Assembly: GCF_031020795.1 (NCBI RefSeq)
Contig: NZ_JAVHJP010000006.1
Span: 248,001-312,000 of the forward strand
DNA: 64,000 bases
Reading direction: 5' to 3'
DNA from: Hydrogenophaga pseudoflava
Lineage (GTDB): Bacteria > Pseudomonadota > Gammaproteobacteria > Burkholderiales > Burkholderiaceae_C
Both the position numbers and the translations under genes were made by a program. Position 1 is the stretch's first letter, and each line of letters opens with the position of its first letter. Below the pieces are notes generated by a model. It searched no databases, had not been told where the DNA came from, and saw nothing but the letters and a program-made list of their open reading frames with translations. This document shows, one piece after another, positions 27,363 through 35,885 of this stretch.

Positions 27363-28925
27363 TCAATGTCCTCCGCCCATGTGGGCACCGATTTCATGTC
27401 GCTCGGCGTTCGCGGCCAGTGTCTCGAACACGAAGCGGCCCTCGCTCATCACCACGATGCGGTCGGCCAGTTCCAGCAGTTCGTCCAGGTCCTCGCTGAT
27501 CAGCAGCACCGCCCCGCCCTGGTTGCGCACGCCGCGCAGCCGGGTGTGGATCTCCTTGACCGCCGCGAAGTCCAGACCGAACACCGGGTTGGCGGCAATC
27601 AGCACGCTGATGTCGCCGTGCAGCTCGCGCGCCAGCACGGCGCGCTGCACGTTGCCACCCGAGAGGCTGCGGATCGGCGCGTCCTCGCCCTGCGTCTTGA
27701 TGCCGTAGCCGGCGATCCATTCGCGTGCACGGCTGCGCCACTGGCCAAAGCGCAGGTGGCCCCCGCTGCACAGCGGCGCGCGGTCGAAATCGCGCAGCGC
27801 CATGTTCTCGGCCACCGAGAGATCGCCCACGCAGGCGTTGCGCAGCGGCTCCTCGGGCAGGCTGCGAACTTTCAGGCGGTGGTTCTCCTCGCGCCGCGCG
27901 CCATAGGGCTGGCCCTGCACCGTCACCGTGCCCGCCGCGCGGGGGCGCTGGCCCACCAGCGCCTCCACCAGTTCGCGCTGGCCGTTGCCCGACACGCCGG
28001 CCACGCCCAGGATCTCGCCGCGTGCCACGGCCAGGCTGAGGTCCTGCACGGCCAGCGTGCCGCGGTCGCCCATCACCTGCAGGCCGTCGACCGCCAGCGA
28101 CACCTCGTCGCTGGCCGGCGCACCCGCTGTAACCATCGGCTCTGCAGACATCACGCTGTCGGCACCGCCGCCCACCATGGCCTGCGCCAGCAGCACCGGC
28201 GTGGTGTCCGCCACGGCGCAGTGGTGCACCGCGCGGCCGCGCCGCAGCACCGTCACGTCGTCGGCGTAGGCCATCACCTCGCGGAACTTGTGCGTGATGA
28301 TCAGCACCGTGCACTGGCCGCTGCGCGCGAACTCGCGCACATGACCCAGCACCTCGTCGGCCTCCTGCGGCGTGAGCACCGAGGTGGGTTCGTCCAGGAT
28401 CAGCAGCCGCGGCTTCAGGTAGAGCTGCTTGAGCAGTTCCAGCTTCTGCTTCTCCCCCGCGGCAAGTTCCTGCGGGCGCGCGTCCAGGTCGAGCTGGAAC
28501 GGCGTGGTCTTGAGGAACTGCGCCAGGTCGGCGCGCTGGCGCTTCCAGTCGATGACGCCCGGCGTCTGGCCGCCGGCCAGCAGCAGGTTCTCGGCCACGG
28601 TCATGCCCGGCGCCAGCGTGAAGTGCTGGTAGACCATGCCGATGCCCAGGGTGCGCGCCACCACCGGGTTGGGAATGGCCTGTTCGCGCCCGTCGATCAG
28701 GATGCTGCCGCTGGTGGGCCGCTGAAAGCCCGCCACACACTTCACCAGCGTGCTCTTGCCGGCGCCGTTTTCGCCCAGCAGGGCGTGCACCGTGCCCGGC
28801 GCGACCTTCATGCTCACGCCCTGCAGCGCCTGGAAGCTGCCGAAGCGCATGCCCATGTCGTAGGTGTCCAGCGCCAGAGCGCCGGTGGCTGGCGGCAGGC
28901 CGCCAATGGGTGCGTCGTCGGTCAT
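27363..28925 (-). CDS. BMP-family ABC transporter ATPase (double ABC domain)
   Basis: A 520-aa ATPase with two ABC domains. The first has Walker [10 protein letters not shown], signature [12 protein letters not shown] and Walker [10 protein letters not shown]. The second has the altered Walker [11 protein letters not shown] and signature [14 protein letters not shown], normal for the ribose/nucleoside-type transporters. It energises the two permeases at 30668-32655, which are fed by the BMP-type binding protein. Its ATG overlaps the stop of the biuret hydrolase gene by 4 bases, so transport and hydrolysis are coupled in expression. Confidence 0.9.
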   Translation of the reverse strand: MTDDAPIGGLPPATGALALDTYDMGMRFGSFQALQGVSMKVAPGTVHALLGENGAGKSTLVKCVAGFQRPTSGSILIDGREQAIPNPVVARTLGIGMVYQHFTLAPGMTVAENLLLAGGQTPGVIDWKRQRADLAQFLKTTPFQLDLDARPQELAAGEKQKLELLKQLYLKPRLLILDEPTSVLTPQEADEVLGHVREFARSGQCTVLIITHKFREVMAYADDVTVLRRGRAVHHCAVADTTPVLLAQAMVGGGADSVMSAEPMVTAGAPASDEVSLAVDGLQVMGDRGTLAVQDLSLAVARGEILGVAGVSGNGQRELVEALVGQRPRAAGTVTVQGQPYGARREENHRLKVRSLPEEPLRNACVGDLSVAENMALRDFDRAPLCSGGHLRFGQWRSRAREWIAGYGIKTQGEDAPIRSLSGGNVQRAVLARELHGDISVLIAANPVFGLDFAAVKEIHTRLRGVRNQGGAVLLISEDLDELLELADRIVVMSEGRFVFETLAANAERHEIGAHMGGGH

Positions 28926-29611
28926 GCGAGGGCCTCCAGAACGGCGGCAGACGGGGCGTGCGCGCCGAACACGCCGCCCTGCATGGTGATCATCTTGAGC
29001 GCGGCCTCGTGGTTGCCGCGGTCGGTCGCGGCGGTGCAGTCCGACAGCAGCAGGCACTCGAAGCCGCGGTCGTTGGCGTCGCGCATGGTGGTGTGCACGC
29101 AGACGTCGGTGGTGATGCCGGCGAGCAGCAGGTTGCCGATGCCGCGCGTGCGCAGCAGCAGTTCCAGGTCGGTGGCGTAGAACGAGCCTTTGCCCGGCTT
29201 GTCGATCACCACCTCGCCCGGCAGCGGCGCGAGTTCGGGAATGATCTCCCAGCCCGGCTCGCCGCGCACCAGGATGCGCCCGCAGGGCCCGTCGTCGCCG
29301 ATGCCCACGCCGTTGGTGCCGATCTGGCGCGAGCGCCAGCGCTTGTTCGCCGGCAGGTCCGAGAGGTCGGGCCGGTGGCCTTCGCGGGTGTGCATGACCG
29401 CGTAGCCGGCGCTGCGCATGGCGGCCATCAGCGTCTGCAGCGGCGCAATCGGTGCGCGCGTGAGCGAGATGTCGTAGCCCATCTGGTCCACATAGCCGCC
29501 GATGCCGCAGAAGTCGGTCTGCATGTCGATCACGATCAGCGCGGTGTTCTCGGGCCTCAGATCACCGTTGTAGGGCCAGGCGTAGGGGTTGGCGTCGATG
29601 AAGCGTTCCAT
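28922..29611 (-). CDS. biuH: Biuret amidohydrolase-like cysteine hydrolase
   Basis: Biuret hydrolases of the isochorismatase superfamily cut biuret to allophanate and ammonia. The 229-aa protein shows the expected triad, Asp29 in VIDMQTDF, Lys138 in DKPGKGSF and Cys171 in TTDVCVHT, and the family N-terminus [33 protein letters not shown] and the C-terminal QGGVFG also match known BiuH proteins as I remember them. Allophanate would then go to the AtzF-type hydrolase of the same operon. Other small ureides cannot be excluded. Confidence 0.8.
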   Translation of the reverse strand: MERFIDANPYAWPYNGDLRPENTALIVIDMQTDFCGIGGYVDQMGYDISLTRAPIAPLQTLMAAMRSAGYAVMHTREGHRPDLSDLPANKRWRSRQIGTNGVGIGDDGPCGRILVRGEPGWEIIPELAPLPGEVVIDKPGKGSFYATDLELLLRTRGIGNLLLAGITTDVCVHTTMRDANDRGFECLLLSDCTAATDRGNHEAALKMITMQGGVFGAHAPSAAVLEALA

Positions 29612-29614
29612 GGT

Positions 29615-30658
29615 TCAGGCCGCCTTCTTCAGGTTGACCACCGCCGAATCCGGCACCAGCGGGTGCGTCTCCGGGCCTTTGTACGAGCGCGTGGGCGCGT
29701 CGAAACCGCAGGGCGTGCCGTCGGTCACGTCCACGGTCCAGGGCAACCGGTAGGCGCCGGCGGCCATGTCGTGCATGTAGGTGTAGGGGCAGTCCTGCGC
29801 CCCGCCCTTCACCGCCACGTAGCCCCGGTGGTAGAGCTGGTAGATGTTGTTCTCCACACCCCAGCCCTGGCGCGCCTCGCGCACCAGGTCGGGCCGCAGT
29901 TCGGCGGTGATGATCTCGTCGGCGCGACCGCCGCCTTCGGTGATCACCGTGCCGTCGAAGCTGCAGAACATGCCCTCGCCCATGGAGTCGAAGCTGCCGT
30001 CGCTGCCGCACAGGCAGACGCTGGCGGTGATGGCCAGGTTCTGGAAGGCGTTGGCTTGGTTGGTGATCTTCCAGGCGTGGCGGATGGGCGCGGTGTAGCC
30101 GGCGGTGCGCAGGATGATCTCGGCGCCCTTGTAGGCCGCCTCGCGCGCCATCTCGGGGAACATGCCGTCGTGGCAGATGATGAGCGAGAGCTTGCTGCCG
30201 TTGGGACCAATGCACACCGGCACACCCAGGTTGCCGGGCTCCCAGGGCTCCACCGGCACCCAGGGGTGCAGCTTGCGGTAGTAGAGGCGGATCGCGCCGG
30301 TGTCGTCGATGATGAGGCCGCTGTTGTAGGGGTTGCCGCCGGGGTTGGCCTCCATGATGGAGAAGCAGCCCCAGATGCGGTGGTCCACGCAGGCCTGCTT
30401 GAAGGCCGCCACCTCGGGGCCGTCCAGCGACACCATGAGCTCGGGTGCCGTGCTCATCGAGAGGCCGTGCAGCGCGTACTCGGGGAACACCACCAGGTCC
30501 ATGCTGCCCTGGTTGCGCCGGGCCTTGCCCACCAGCTCGCAGATGCGCTGCGTCTGCGCCGCCAGCTGTGCCGGCGTTTCCACCACCGGCAGTTGCAGCT
30601 GCACCAGACCCACGACCACGCCGTGCTTCGATTTGTTGAGACCGCCGAGTCCGCTCAT
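29615..30658 (-). CDS. amiF: Formamidase (nitrilase superfamily)
   Basis: Formamidase releases ammonia and formate from formamide. The 347-aa protein has the nitrilase triad at positions matching AmiF: Glu60 in VFPEYALHG, Lys129 in YYRKLHPWVPVEPW and Cys162 in ICHDGMFPEMA. The length and the WVPVEPW and GEGMFCSFDG segments separate it from aliphatic amidase AmiE. AGGAG lies before the ATG at 30658. It sits between the permease genes and the biuret hydrolase gene and adds a third ammonia-releasing activity to the operon. Confidence 0.88.
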   Translation of the reverse strand: MSGLGGLNKSKHGVVVGLVQLQLPVVETPAQLAAQTQRICELVGKARRNQGSMDLVVFPEYALHGLSMSTAPELMVSLDGPEVAAFKQACVDHRIWGCFSIMEANPGGNPYNSGLIIDDTGAIRLYYRKLHPWVPVEPWEPGNLGVPVCIGPNGSKLSLIICHDGMFPEMAREAAYKGAEIILRTAGYTAPIRHAWKITNQANAFQNLAITASVCLCGSDGSFDSMGEGMFCSFDGTVITEGGGRADEIITAELRPDLVREARQGWGVENNIYQLYHRGYVAVKGGAQDCPYTYMHDMAAGAYRLPWTVDVTDGTPCGFDAPTRSYKGPETHPLVPDSAVVNLKKAA

Positions 30659-30667
30659 GGGTTTCTC

Positions 30668-31588
30668 CTAGCGTGTGGACGAGAGTTCGCCCGGGCTGCC
30701 CGGCACCACCACGCCCGGGCGGCAGGTGAGCACCAGGATCAGCAGCGTGAGCACATAGGGAACGATGTTGAAGAGGTGGTAGCCCCAGCCGATGCCGACC
30801 GACTGCAGCGCCGGCCCGATGGCGCCCGCGCCACCGAACAGCAGCGCCGCACCGACGCAGCGCAGCGGGCTCCAGCGCGCGAAGATCACCAGCGCCACCG
30901 CGATCAGGCCCTGGCCGCTGGAGATGCCCTCGTTCCAGCTGCCGGGGTAGAACAGCGTGAACGAGGCGCCACCCAGCCCGGCGATGAAGCCACCCGCCGC
31001 GGTGGCCGCGATGCGGATGCCCGAGACCGAATAGCCCAGCGCCCGCGTGGCGTTGGCCGAATCGCCCGCCAGGCGCACCAGCAAACCCAGGCGCGTGTTC
31101 GCAAACGCCCACCACAGCAGGACGGCCATGAGCAAGCCGAGCGGCAACAGCGCGTTGACCTCCAGCGCCGCGCGCACCGCGGGCGAGTCGCTCCAGCCGC
31201 CGAGCGACAGCGCCGGCAGCTGCGGCGCCTGCGGCTGGATCAGCGGCTTGCCGAGGTAGAAAGCCAGGCCCATGCCCAGCAGCATGAGCGCGATGCCGGT
31301 GGCGACGTCGTTGACCCGCGGCAGCGAGCACAGCAGGCCGTGCAGCGTGGCCAGCAGCGCACCGGCCACGGCTCCGGCCATCACACCCAGCCAGGGTGAA
31401 CCGCTGAGGTAGGAGGCACCGAAGGCCGTCATGGCCGAGAGCACCAGCACGCCTTCAAGACCCAGGTTGATGCGGCCCGACTTCTCGGTCAGGCACTCGC
31501 CCAGACTCACGAACAGAAAAGGCACGCCCACGCGCAACGCGCCGCCGACGATGCCGGAGAGGAAGATGATCAATTGGTCCGCGGTCAT
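30668..31588 (-). CDS. BMP-family ABC transporter permease 2
   Basis: A 306-aa inner-membrane permease of the branched-chain/ribose type with about eight to ten hydrophobic helices. It begins MTADQLIIFLSGIVGGALRV and contains the conserved GRINLGLEGVLVLSAM segment, which contacts the ATPase in this family. Its ATG overlaps the stop of permease 1 by 4 bases. The pair forms the channel for the binding protein at 32669. Confidence 0.9.
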   Translation of the reverse strand: MTADQLIIFLSGIVGGALRVGVPFLFVSLGECLTEKSGRINLGLEGVLVLSAMTAFGASYLSGSPWLGVMAGAVAGALLATLHGLLCSLPRVNDVATGIALMLLGMGLAFYLGKPLIQPQAPQLPALSLGGWSDSPAVRAALEVNALLPLGLLMAVLLWWAFANTRLGLLVRLAGDSANATRALGYSVSGIRIAATAAGGFIAGLGGASFTLFYPGSWNEGISSGQGLIAVALVIFARWSPLRCVGAALLFGGAGAIGPALQSVGIGWGYHLFNIVPYVLTLLILVLTCRPGVVVPGSPGELSSTR

Positions 31589-32655
31589 GCCTTCTCTCCT
31601 TGTGGCGCCGGTCCCTCCGACGGGACACGGGCGAGCTTGGCGAACCAGGCCTTCCAGTCGGTGTCGCGCAGCGCTTCGCTGGCCAGGATCAGCACGAAGG
31701 CGATGCCTTGCAGCAGCAGCACCGACGCATCGGGCAGGCCCAGGCGGCGTTGCAGCAGGCTGCCAGCCGCCCCGAAACCACCGAACAGAATGGCCACCGG
31801 GATCACCGCCAACGGGTGGTGGCGCGCCATGAACGAGACCAGGATGCCGGCGTAGCCGTACCCGGCGATCAGCGCGGCGTTGGCGCTGGTGTGTACGGCC
31901 GCAACTTCCACCGCGCCGGCCAGACCGGCCGCCGCGCCGCCGAGTGCGCAGGCCAGCAGCACCAGCCGCGTGGCGGGCAGGCCCACCAGCTGGGCCGCGC
32001 GCGGGTTGCCGCCGACCACACGCACCGCAAAACCCGAGGGCGTCAGGCGCAACCACAGGCCTGCGGCCAGACACGCCACCACCCCGACCACCAGGCCCCA
32101 GTGCACGTCGGAGCCTGCGATGGTGCCAATGAGCAGGCCTTCGTCGAGCGCGGGCGTGGACGGTTTGTTCAGGCTGGCCGGGTCGCGCAGCGGCCCTTCC
32201 ACCAGGTGCTTGAACAGGCCGATGGCCACATAGGCCAGCAGCAGGCTGCTGATGGTCTCGTTGATGCCGCGGTACTGGCGCAGCCAGCCCGCCAGCGCCA
32301 CCCACAGGCCCCCGGCCAGCGCCCCGGCCACGCACACCATCACCGTTCCGGCGAGGCCGCCCGGCAACGGCAGGGCCTGCGCCAGCGCGGCACTGGCCAG
32401 ACCACCGAGCACCAGCGCGCCCTCCCCGCCGATGACCACCAGCCCCGCCCGGGCGGGAATCGCCACGCACAGGGCGGCCAGCATCAGCGGCGCGGCGCGC
32501 TGCAGCGTGTTCTGCCACGAGTACCAGTCGCCGAACGCGCCCTTGAACAGCAGCACCCAGACCTCGACCGGGCTCACCCCCGCGAACGAGACGATGAGGC
32601 CGAACAGCAGCAGGGCCACGGCGATGGCGCCGACGGGAAGGAGGACGTTGCGCAT
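31585..32655 (-). CDS. BMP-family ABC transporter permease 1
   Basis: A 356-aa permease with multiple membrane helices. The AIPARAGLVVIGGEGALVLGG segment is the permease signature, and RQYRGINETISSLLLAYVAIGLF is typical of YufP/BmpC-like nucleoside or base transporters. A hydrophilic C-terminal extension (WFAKLARVPSEGP) follows. It lies 13 bases after the binding-protein gene. Confidence 0.9.
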   Translation of the reverse strand: MRNVLLPVGAIAVALLLFGLIVSFAGVSPVEVWVLLFKGAFGDWYSWQNTLQRAAPLMLAALCVAIPARAGLVVIGGEGALVLGGLASAALAQALPLPGGLAGTVMVCVAGALAGGLWVALAGWLRQYRGINETISSLLLAYVAIGLFKHLVEGPLRDPASLNKPSTPALDEGLLIGTIAGSDVHWGLVVGVVACLAAGLWLRLTPSGFAVRVVGGNPRAAQLVGLPATRLVLLACALGGAAAGLAGAVEVAAVHTSANAALIAGYGYAGILVSFMARHHPLAVIPVAILFGGFGAAGSLLQRRLGLPDASVLLLQGIAFVLILASEALRDTDWKAWFAKLARVPSEGPAPQGEKA

Positions 32656-32668
32656 GGCCGCCGCGCCT

Positions 32669-33775
32669 TCAGACGGAGCCGATCACGCCTTCGACCAGGT
32701 AGTTCATCTTCTCCAGCTCCAGGTCGGTCTGCTTGAACGCCTTGCCGGCCGGGATGATGGTGGCGCCCTTGTTGTCCTTGAGCGGGCCCTTGAAGATGTC
32801 GAAGCTGCCGGCCATCATCTGCGCCTTCACGCCGTCGGCCTGCTTCTTGGCCGCGTCGGTGACCGCGGGGCCGTAGGCCGACATCTTCACGAAGCCGTCC
32901 TTCAGCCCGCCGCGCACGAAGTTGGGGTGCGGCTTGCCGCTGCGCGCCGCGTCGATGAAGCTTGTGTAGGCGGTCAGCCAGTTCCACTCGGCGCCCGTGA
33001 GGTAGGCCTGGGGCGCGAGCTTGGCCTGGCTGGCGTGGTAGCCGCAGACCATCTTGCCGCGCTTGGCCGCCGTCTCCACGATCACCTTGGGGCCGTCCAC
33101 GTGCATGGTGAACACGTCCACGCCCTGGTCGGCCAGGCTGTTGGTGGCTTCGGCCTCCTTGACCGGCATCGACCAGTCGCCGGTGAAGATCACGCTGCAG
33201 GTGATCTTCGGGTCGACCGAGCGCGCGCCCATGGTGAAGGCGTTGATGTTGCGCAGCACCTGCGGGATCGGCTTGGCGGCGATGAAGCCGATCTTCTTGC
33301 TCTTGCTCATGTGCCCGGCGATGACGCCGTTGAGGTACTGGCACTCGTCGATGTAGCCGAAGAAGCTGGCCGTGTTCTTCGGGTGCTTGCCCTCGGTCCA
33401 CATGCCGCCGCAGTGGGCGAAGCGCACATCGGGGTACTTGGCGGCCACCGCCAGCATGTGCGGGTCGAAGTAGCCGAAGGACGTGGGGAAGACGAGGCTC
33501 GCCCCGTCCTGCGCGATCATGCCGGTCATGGTGCGCTGCACCGCCGCGGTCTCGGGCACGTTTTCCTCCTCCACCACCTTCACACCCGGCATCTTCTTGA
33601 GCATGGCCGCGGCTTCGGCCTGGGCCTGGTTGTAGCCGTAGTCGTCGCGCGGTCCGACGTAGATCACACCCACGGTGATGGGCTTCTGCGCGAAGGCAAA
33701 GGGACTGCTGGCCGCCGCGCCGAGCGCGGCCAGGGTCTTGATCGAATCGCGGCGGTTGAAGAGGACATGGCTCAT
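32669..33775 (-). CDS. BMP-family ABC transporter substrate-binding protein (Tat-type signal)
   Basis: A 368-aa periplasmic binding protein of the BMP/PnrA-like family, related to purine nucleoside and nucleobase receptors. The N-terminus FNRRDSIKTLAALGAAASS is a twin-arginine-like signal peptide, with a mature start near AQKPITVGVIYVG. Middle motifs are RDDYGYNQAQAEAA and SFGYFDPHMLAVAAKYPDVRFAHCGG. Neighbours suggest a small ureide-like compound as ligand. It follows atzH by 49 bases. Confidence 0.88.
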   Translation of the reverse strand: MSHVLFNRRDSIKTLAALGAAASSPFAFAQKPITVGVIYVGPRDDYGYNQAQAEAAAMLKKMPGVKVVEEENVPETAAVQRTMTGMIAQDGASLVFPTSFGYFDPHMLAVAAKYPDVRFAHCGGMWTEGKHPKNTASFFGYIDECQYLNGVIAGHMSKSKKIGFIAAKPIPQVLRNINAFTMGARSVDPKITCSVIFTGDWSMPVKEAEATNSLADQGVDVFTMHVDGPKVIVETAAKRGKMVCGYHASQAKLAPQAYLTGAEWNWLTAYTSFIDAARSGKPHPNFVRGGLKDGFVKMSAYGPAVTDAAKKQADGVKAQMMAGSFDIFKGPLKDNKGATIIPAGKAFKQTDLELEKMNYLVEGVIGSV

Positions 33776-33824
33776 GGGAAAAGCTCCTGGTGGGGGGGGT
33801 GGAGGGAAGCGGTGGTGAACGGAA

Positions 33825-34196
33825 TCAGGTCAGCAGGCTCACGTGGGCCGAGACCACGCGCCAGCCCTCGGGCGTGCGCATCCAGGTCTGGCTCTGGCGA
33901 CCGGTGCGGTCGCTGCCGGCGCGGAAGAACTCGGTGTTGGCGGTGGCGAAGTCGCGGCCGTAGGTGGTGATGACGGTCTTGCCCAGCGTGCGCGCCAGCC
34001 CGGCCGAGGGGCGGCCGGCGCGGAATTCGCGGATGGCGTCGTAGCCGTAGAGGTTTTCGGTGGCGCCATAGCGCAGCGTGTGCGGGCTGTTCCAGAACAG
34101 CTCGTCGAGCACGGCCACGTCGTTGCCCACCAGGGCGATTTCGTAGCGCTCGAACACAGCCGTCACTTCGGCCAGCACATCGGGCTCATTGATCAT
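33825..34196 (-). CDS. atzH: AtzH-like protein (DUF3225)
   Basis: A 123-aa protein of the SnoaL/NTF2-like fold, family DUF3225. In the s-triazine pathway the homologue AtzH acts on 1,3-dicarboxyurea on the way to allophanate. Visible segments are [46 protein letters not shown] and [21 protein letters not shown]. The ATG shares one base with the atzE stop (TGATG), so expression with AtzE is coupled. The family is clear; the reaction here is inferred from the neighbourhood. Confidence 0.82.
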   Translation of the reverse strand: MINEPDVLAEVTAVFERYEIALVGNDVAVLDELFWNSPHTLRYGATENLYGYDAIREFRAGRPSAGLARTLGKTVITTYGRDFATANTEFFRAGSDRTGRQSQTWMRTPEGWRVVSAHVSLLT

Positions 34197-35599
34197 CACA
34201 ACAAGGTCTCCTTCACTTTCGCCACGCCCGACTGCGCCAGCGCCCAGCCGGCGCGCAGCGCCAGGTCTTCGCGCCAGGGCGCAGCAATCAGCTGCACGCC
34301 AATCGGCAGGCCGCCAGTGCCACCCGGCCACATGGGCGCGGCCACCACCGGGCAGCCCGAGAACGACACTGGTTGCGTGAGCAGCCCGATGGAGGGCCGG
34401 CACGGCAGACGCTGGCCATTGATGTCGACCCACTCGCTGCCGATGGCCGGCGCGGCCAAGGGCGTGGCGGGCGCGATCAGCACGTCCCAGTCGCGGAACA
34501 GGGCATTGACCCGGTCGCGGTAGCGGCGGCGGAAGCGCTGCGCGCGCACGTACCAGGCGGCCGGCTGCAGCGCGCCCGCGATGAGGCGGTCCACCGACAG
34601 CGGCTCGTGGTCGGCCGCCCGCGTGCGCAGGCTGTCCAGGTGCAGCTGCCCGCCCTCGCTGGCGGTGACGATGAAGGCCGCGGCGCGCGCGGCGGCGGCG
34701 TCGGGCCATTCGACACCGCGCTGCACGGCGGTGTGAGCGCCCAGCGCGTCGGCCGCCAGGGCCACGGCCTCGCGCGCCGCCGGTGTGGCCATCGCCTCGA
34801 AGTAGCCACCGAGCACGCCCACGCGCAAGCCCTCCACGCCCTGGGCGAGCGAGCCCGTGGTGGGCTCCACCGCGGTCGCGAAGCAGCCCGGGTCCAGCCG
34901 GTCGGCGCCCTGCAGCGCGTCGTAGGCCAGGGCCAGGCCCGGCAGGTCGTCGGCGAAGGGGCCGAGGTGGTCGATGCTGTGCACGAAGGGGAAGCTGCCG
35001 CGCCGCGAGAGCCGCCCGAAGGTGGGCTTGAGGCCCCAGATGCCGCAGAACGATGAGGGCACGCGGATCGAACCGTTGGTGTCGGAACCCAGCGTGAGCG
35101 GCACCTGGCCCGCGGCCACCGCCGCACCCGAACCGCCCGAGGACCCGCCGGCCGTGCAGTCCGGGTTGTGCGGGTTCCGCGTCGGGCCGTAGTGGGTGTT
35201 TTCGGTGGTGAAGCCGTAGGCGAACTCGTCCATGTTGAGCGAGCCCACCAGCACCGCGCCCGCGGCCTGCAGGCGCTGCACCAGCACCGCGTCGGTGGTG
35301 GCGGGCGGGCGCGAGCGGTTCACCTTGGAGCCGGCCAGCGTGACCTCGCCCGCGATGTCGAACAGGTTCTTCACCGCGAACGGCACGCCGGCCAGCGGTC
35401 CCAGGGCATCGCCACGTGCGCGCCGGGCGTCCACCTGTGCCGCCTGTACGCGGGCCGCGTCGAAGCGGGTGCCGGTGAAAGCGTTCACGCGGGCGTCGGT
35501 GGCCTCGATGCGGGCGATGCAGGTCTCCAACACCTCGGCGGCGCTGCACTCGCCGCTGGCGATGGCCTGCACCGTTTGAGAAAGTGAAAGCGTGGGCAT
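34196..35599 (-). CDS. atzE: AtzE-type amidase (1-carboxybiuret hydrolase large subunit-like)
   Basis: A 467-aa amidase-signature enzyme. AtzE of the cyanuric acid pathway deaminates 1-carboxybiuret and needs AtzG as partner. The Ser-cisSer-Lys triad regions are visible as [12 protein letters not shown] (Lys) and [16 protein letters not shown] with [11 protein letters not shown] (Ser residues). Length fits AtzE. The ATG at 35599 comes 8 bases after the small atzG gene. Related GatA proteins are excluded by the neighbours: no gatB is present. Without AtzD in the window the in vivo substrate is uncertain. Confidence 0.83.
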   Translation of the reverse strand: MPTLSLSQTVQAIASGECSAAEVLETCIARIEATDARVNAFTGTRFDAARVQAAQVDARRARGDALGPLAGVPFAVKNLFDIAGEVTLAGSKVNRSRPPATTDAVLVQRLQAAGAVLVGSLNMDEFAYGFTTENTHYGPTRNPHNPDCTAGGSSGGSGAAVAAGQVPLTLGSDTNGSIRVPSSFCGIWGLKPTFGRLSRRGSFPFVHSIDHLGPFADDLPGLALAYDALQGADRLDPGCFATAVEPTTGSLAQGVEGLRVGVLGGYFEAMATPAAREAVALAADALGAHTAVQRGVEWPDAAAARAAAFIVTASEGGQLHLDSLRTRAADHEPLSVDRLIAGALQPAAWYVRAQRFRRRYRDRVNALFRDWDVLIAPATPLAAPAIGSEWVDINGQRLPCRPSIGLLTQPVSFSGCPVVAAPMWPGGTGGLPIGVQLIAAPWREDLALRAGWALAQSGVAKVKETLL

Positions 35600-35607
35600 G
35601 GCGCGGC

Positions 35608-35811
35608 TCAACGGGGCTGGTCGAAGGGCGCCGGGCAAAACAGCTCGGCCGGCTCGTCGTGCGGTTCCAGCGGGACGTCTTCCAGCGTGGCCGCGAGGCC
35701 GGCCGTGCGCTGCAGGTGCACCGCCACGCGCGCAATCTGCTCGTCGTCCAGCGGCAGGCCCACCACCGCCGCGACGGCCCGCACATAGGCCAGGGTCTGC
35801 TCTTCCGTCAT
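35608..35811 (-). CDS. atzG: AtzG-like small subunit (DUF4089)
   Basis: A 67-aa protein, [20 protein letters not shown] then [20 protein letters not shown], ending in a Pro/Glu-rich tail. This is the DUF4089/AtzG pattern, distantly like GatC; AtzG forms a complex with AtzE and is needed for its folding and activity. It directly precedes atzE and follows atzF by 74 bases. Confidence 0.82.
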   Translation of the reverse strand: MTEEQTLAYVRAVAAVVGLPLDDEQIARVAVHLQRTAGLAATLEDVPLEPHDEPAELFCPAPFDQPR

Positions 35812-35885
35812 CGCCCTCTCCCTTTCCGGGCGATGGCAGCGCTGCTTCCCCATCGGTGTTGTTTCATGTCTGGACTCCTGCGGGT

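Noticed and set aside
28910..31399. An 829-codon plus-strand frame across biuH and amiF
   Set aside because: Antisense shadow of three strongly supported genes; no domain and no ribosome site.
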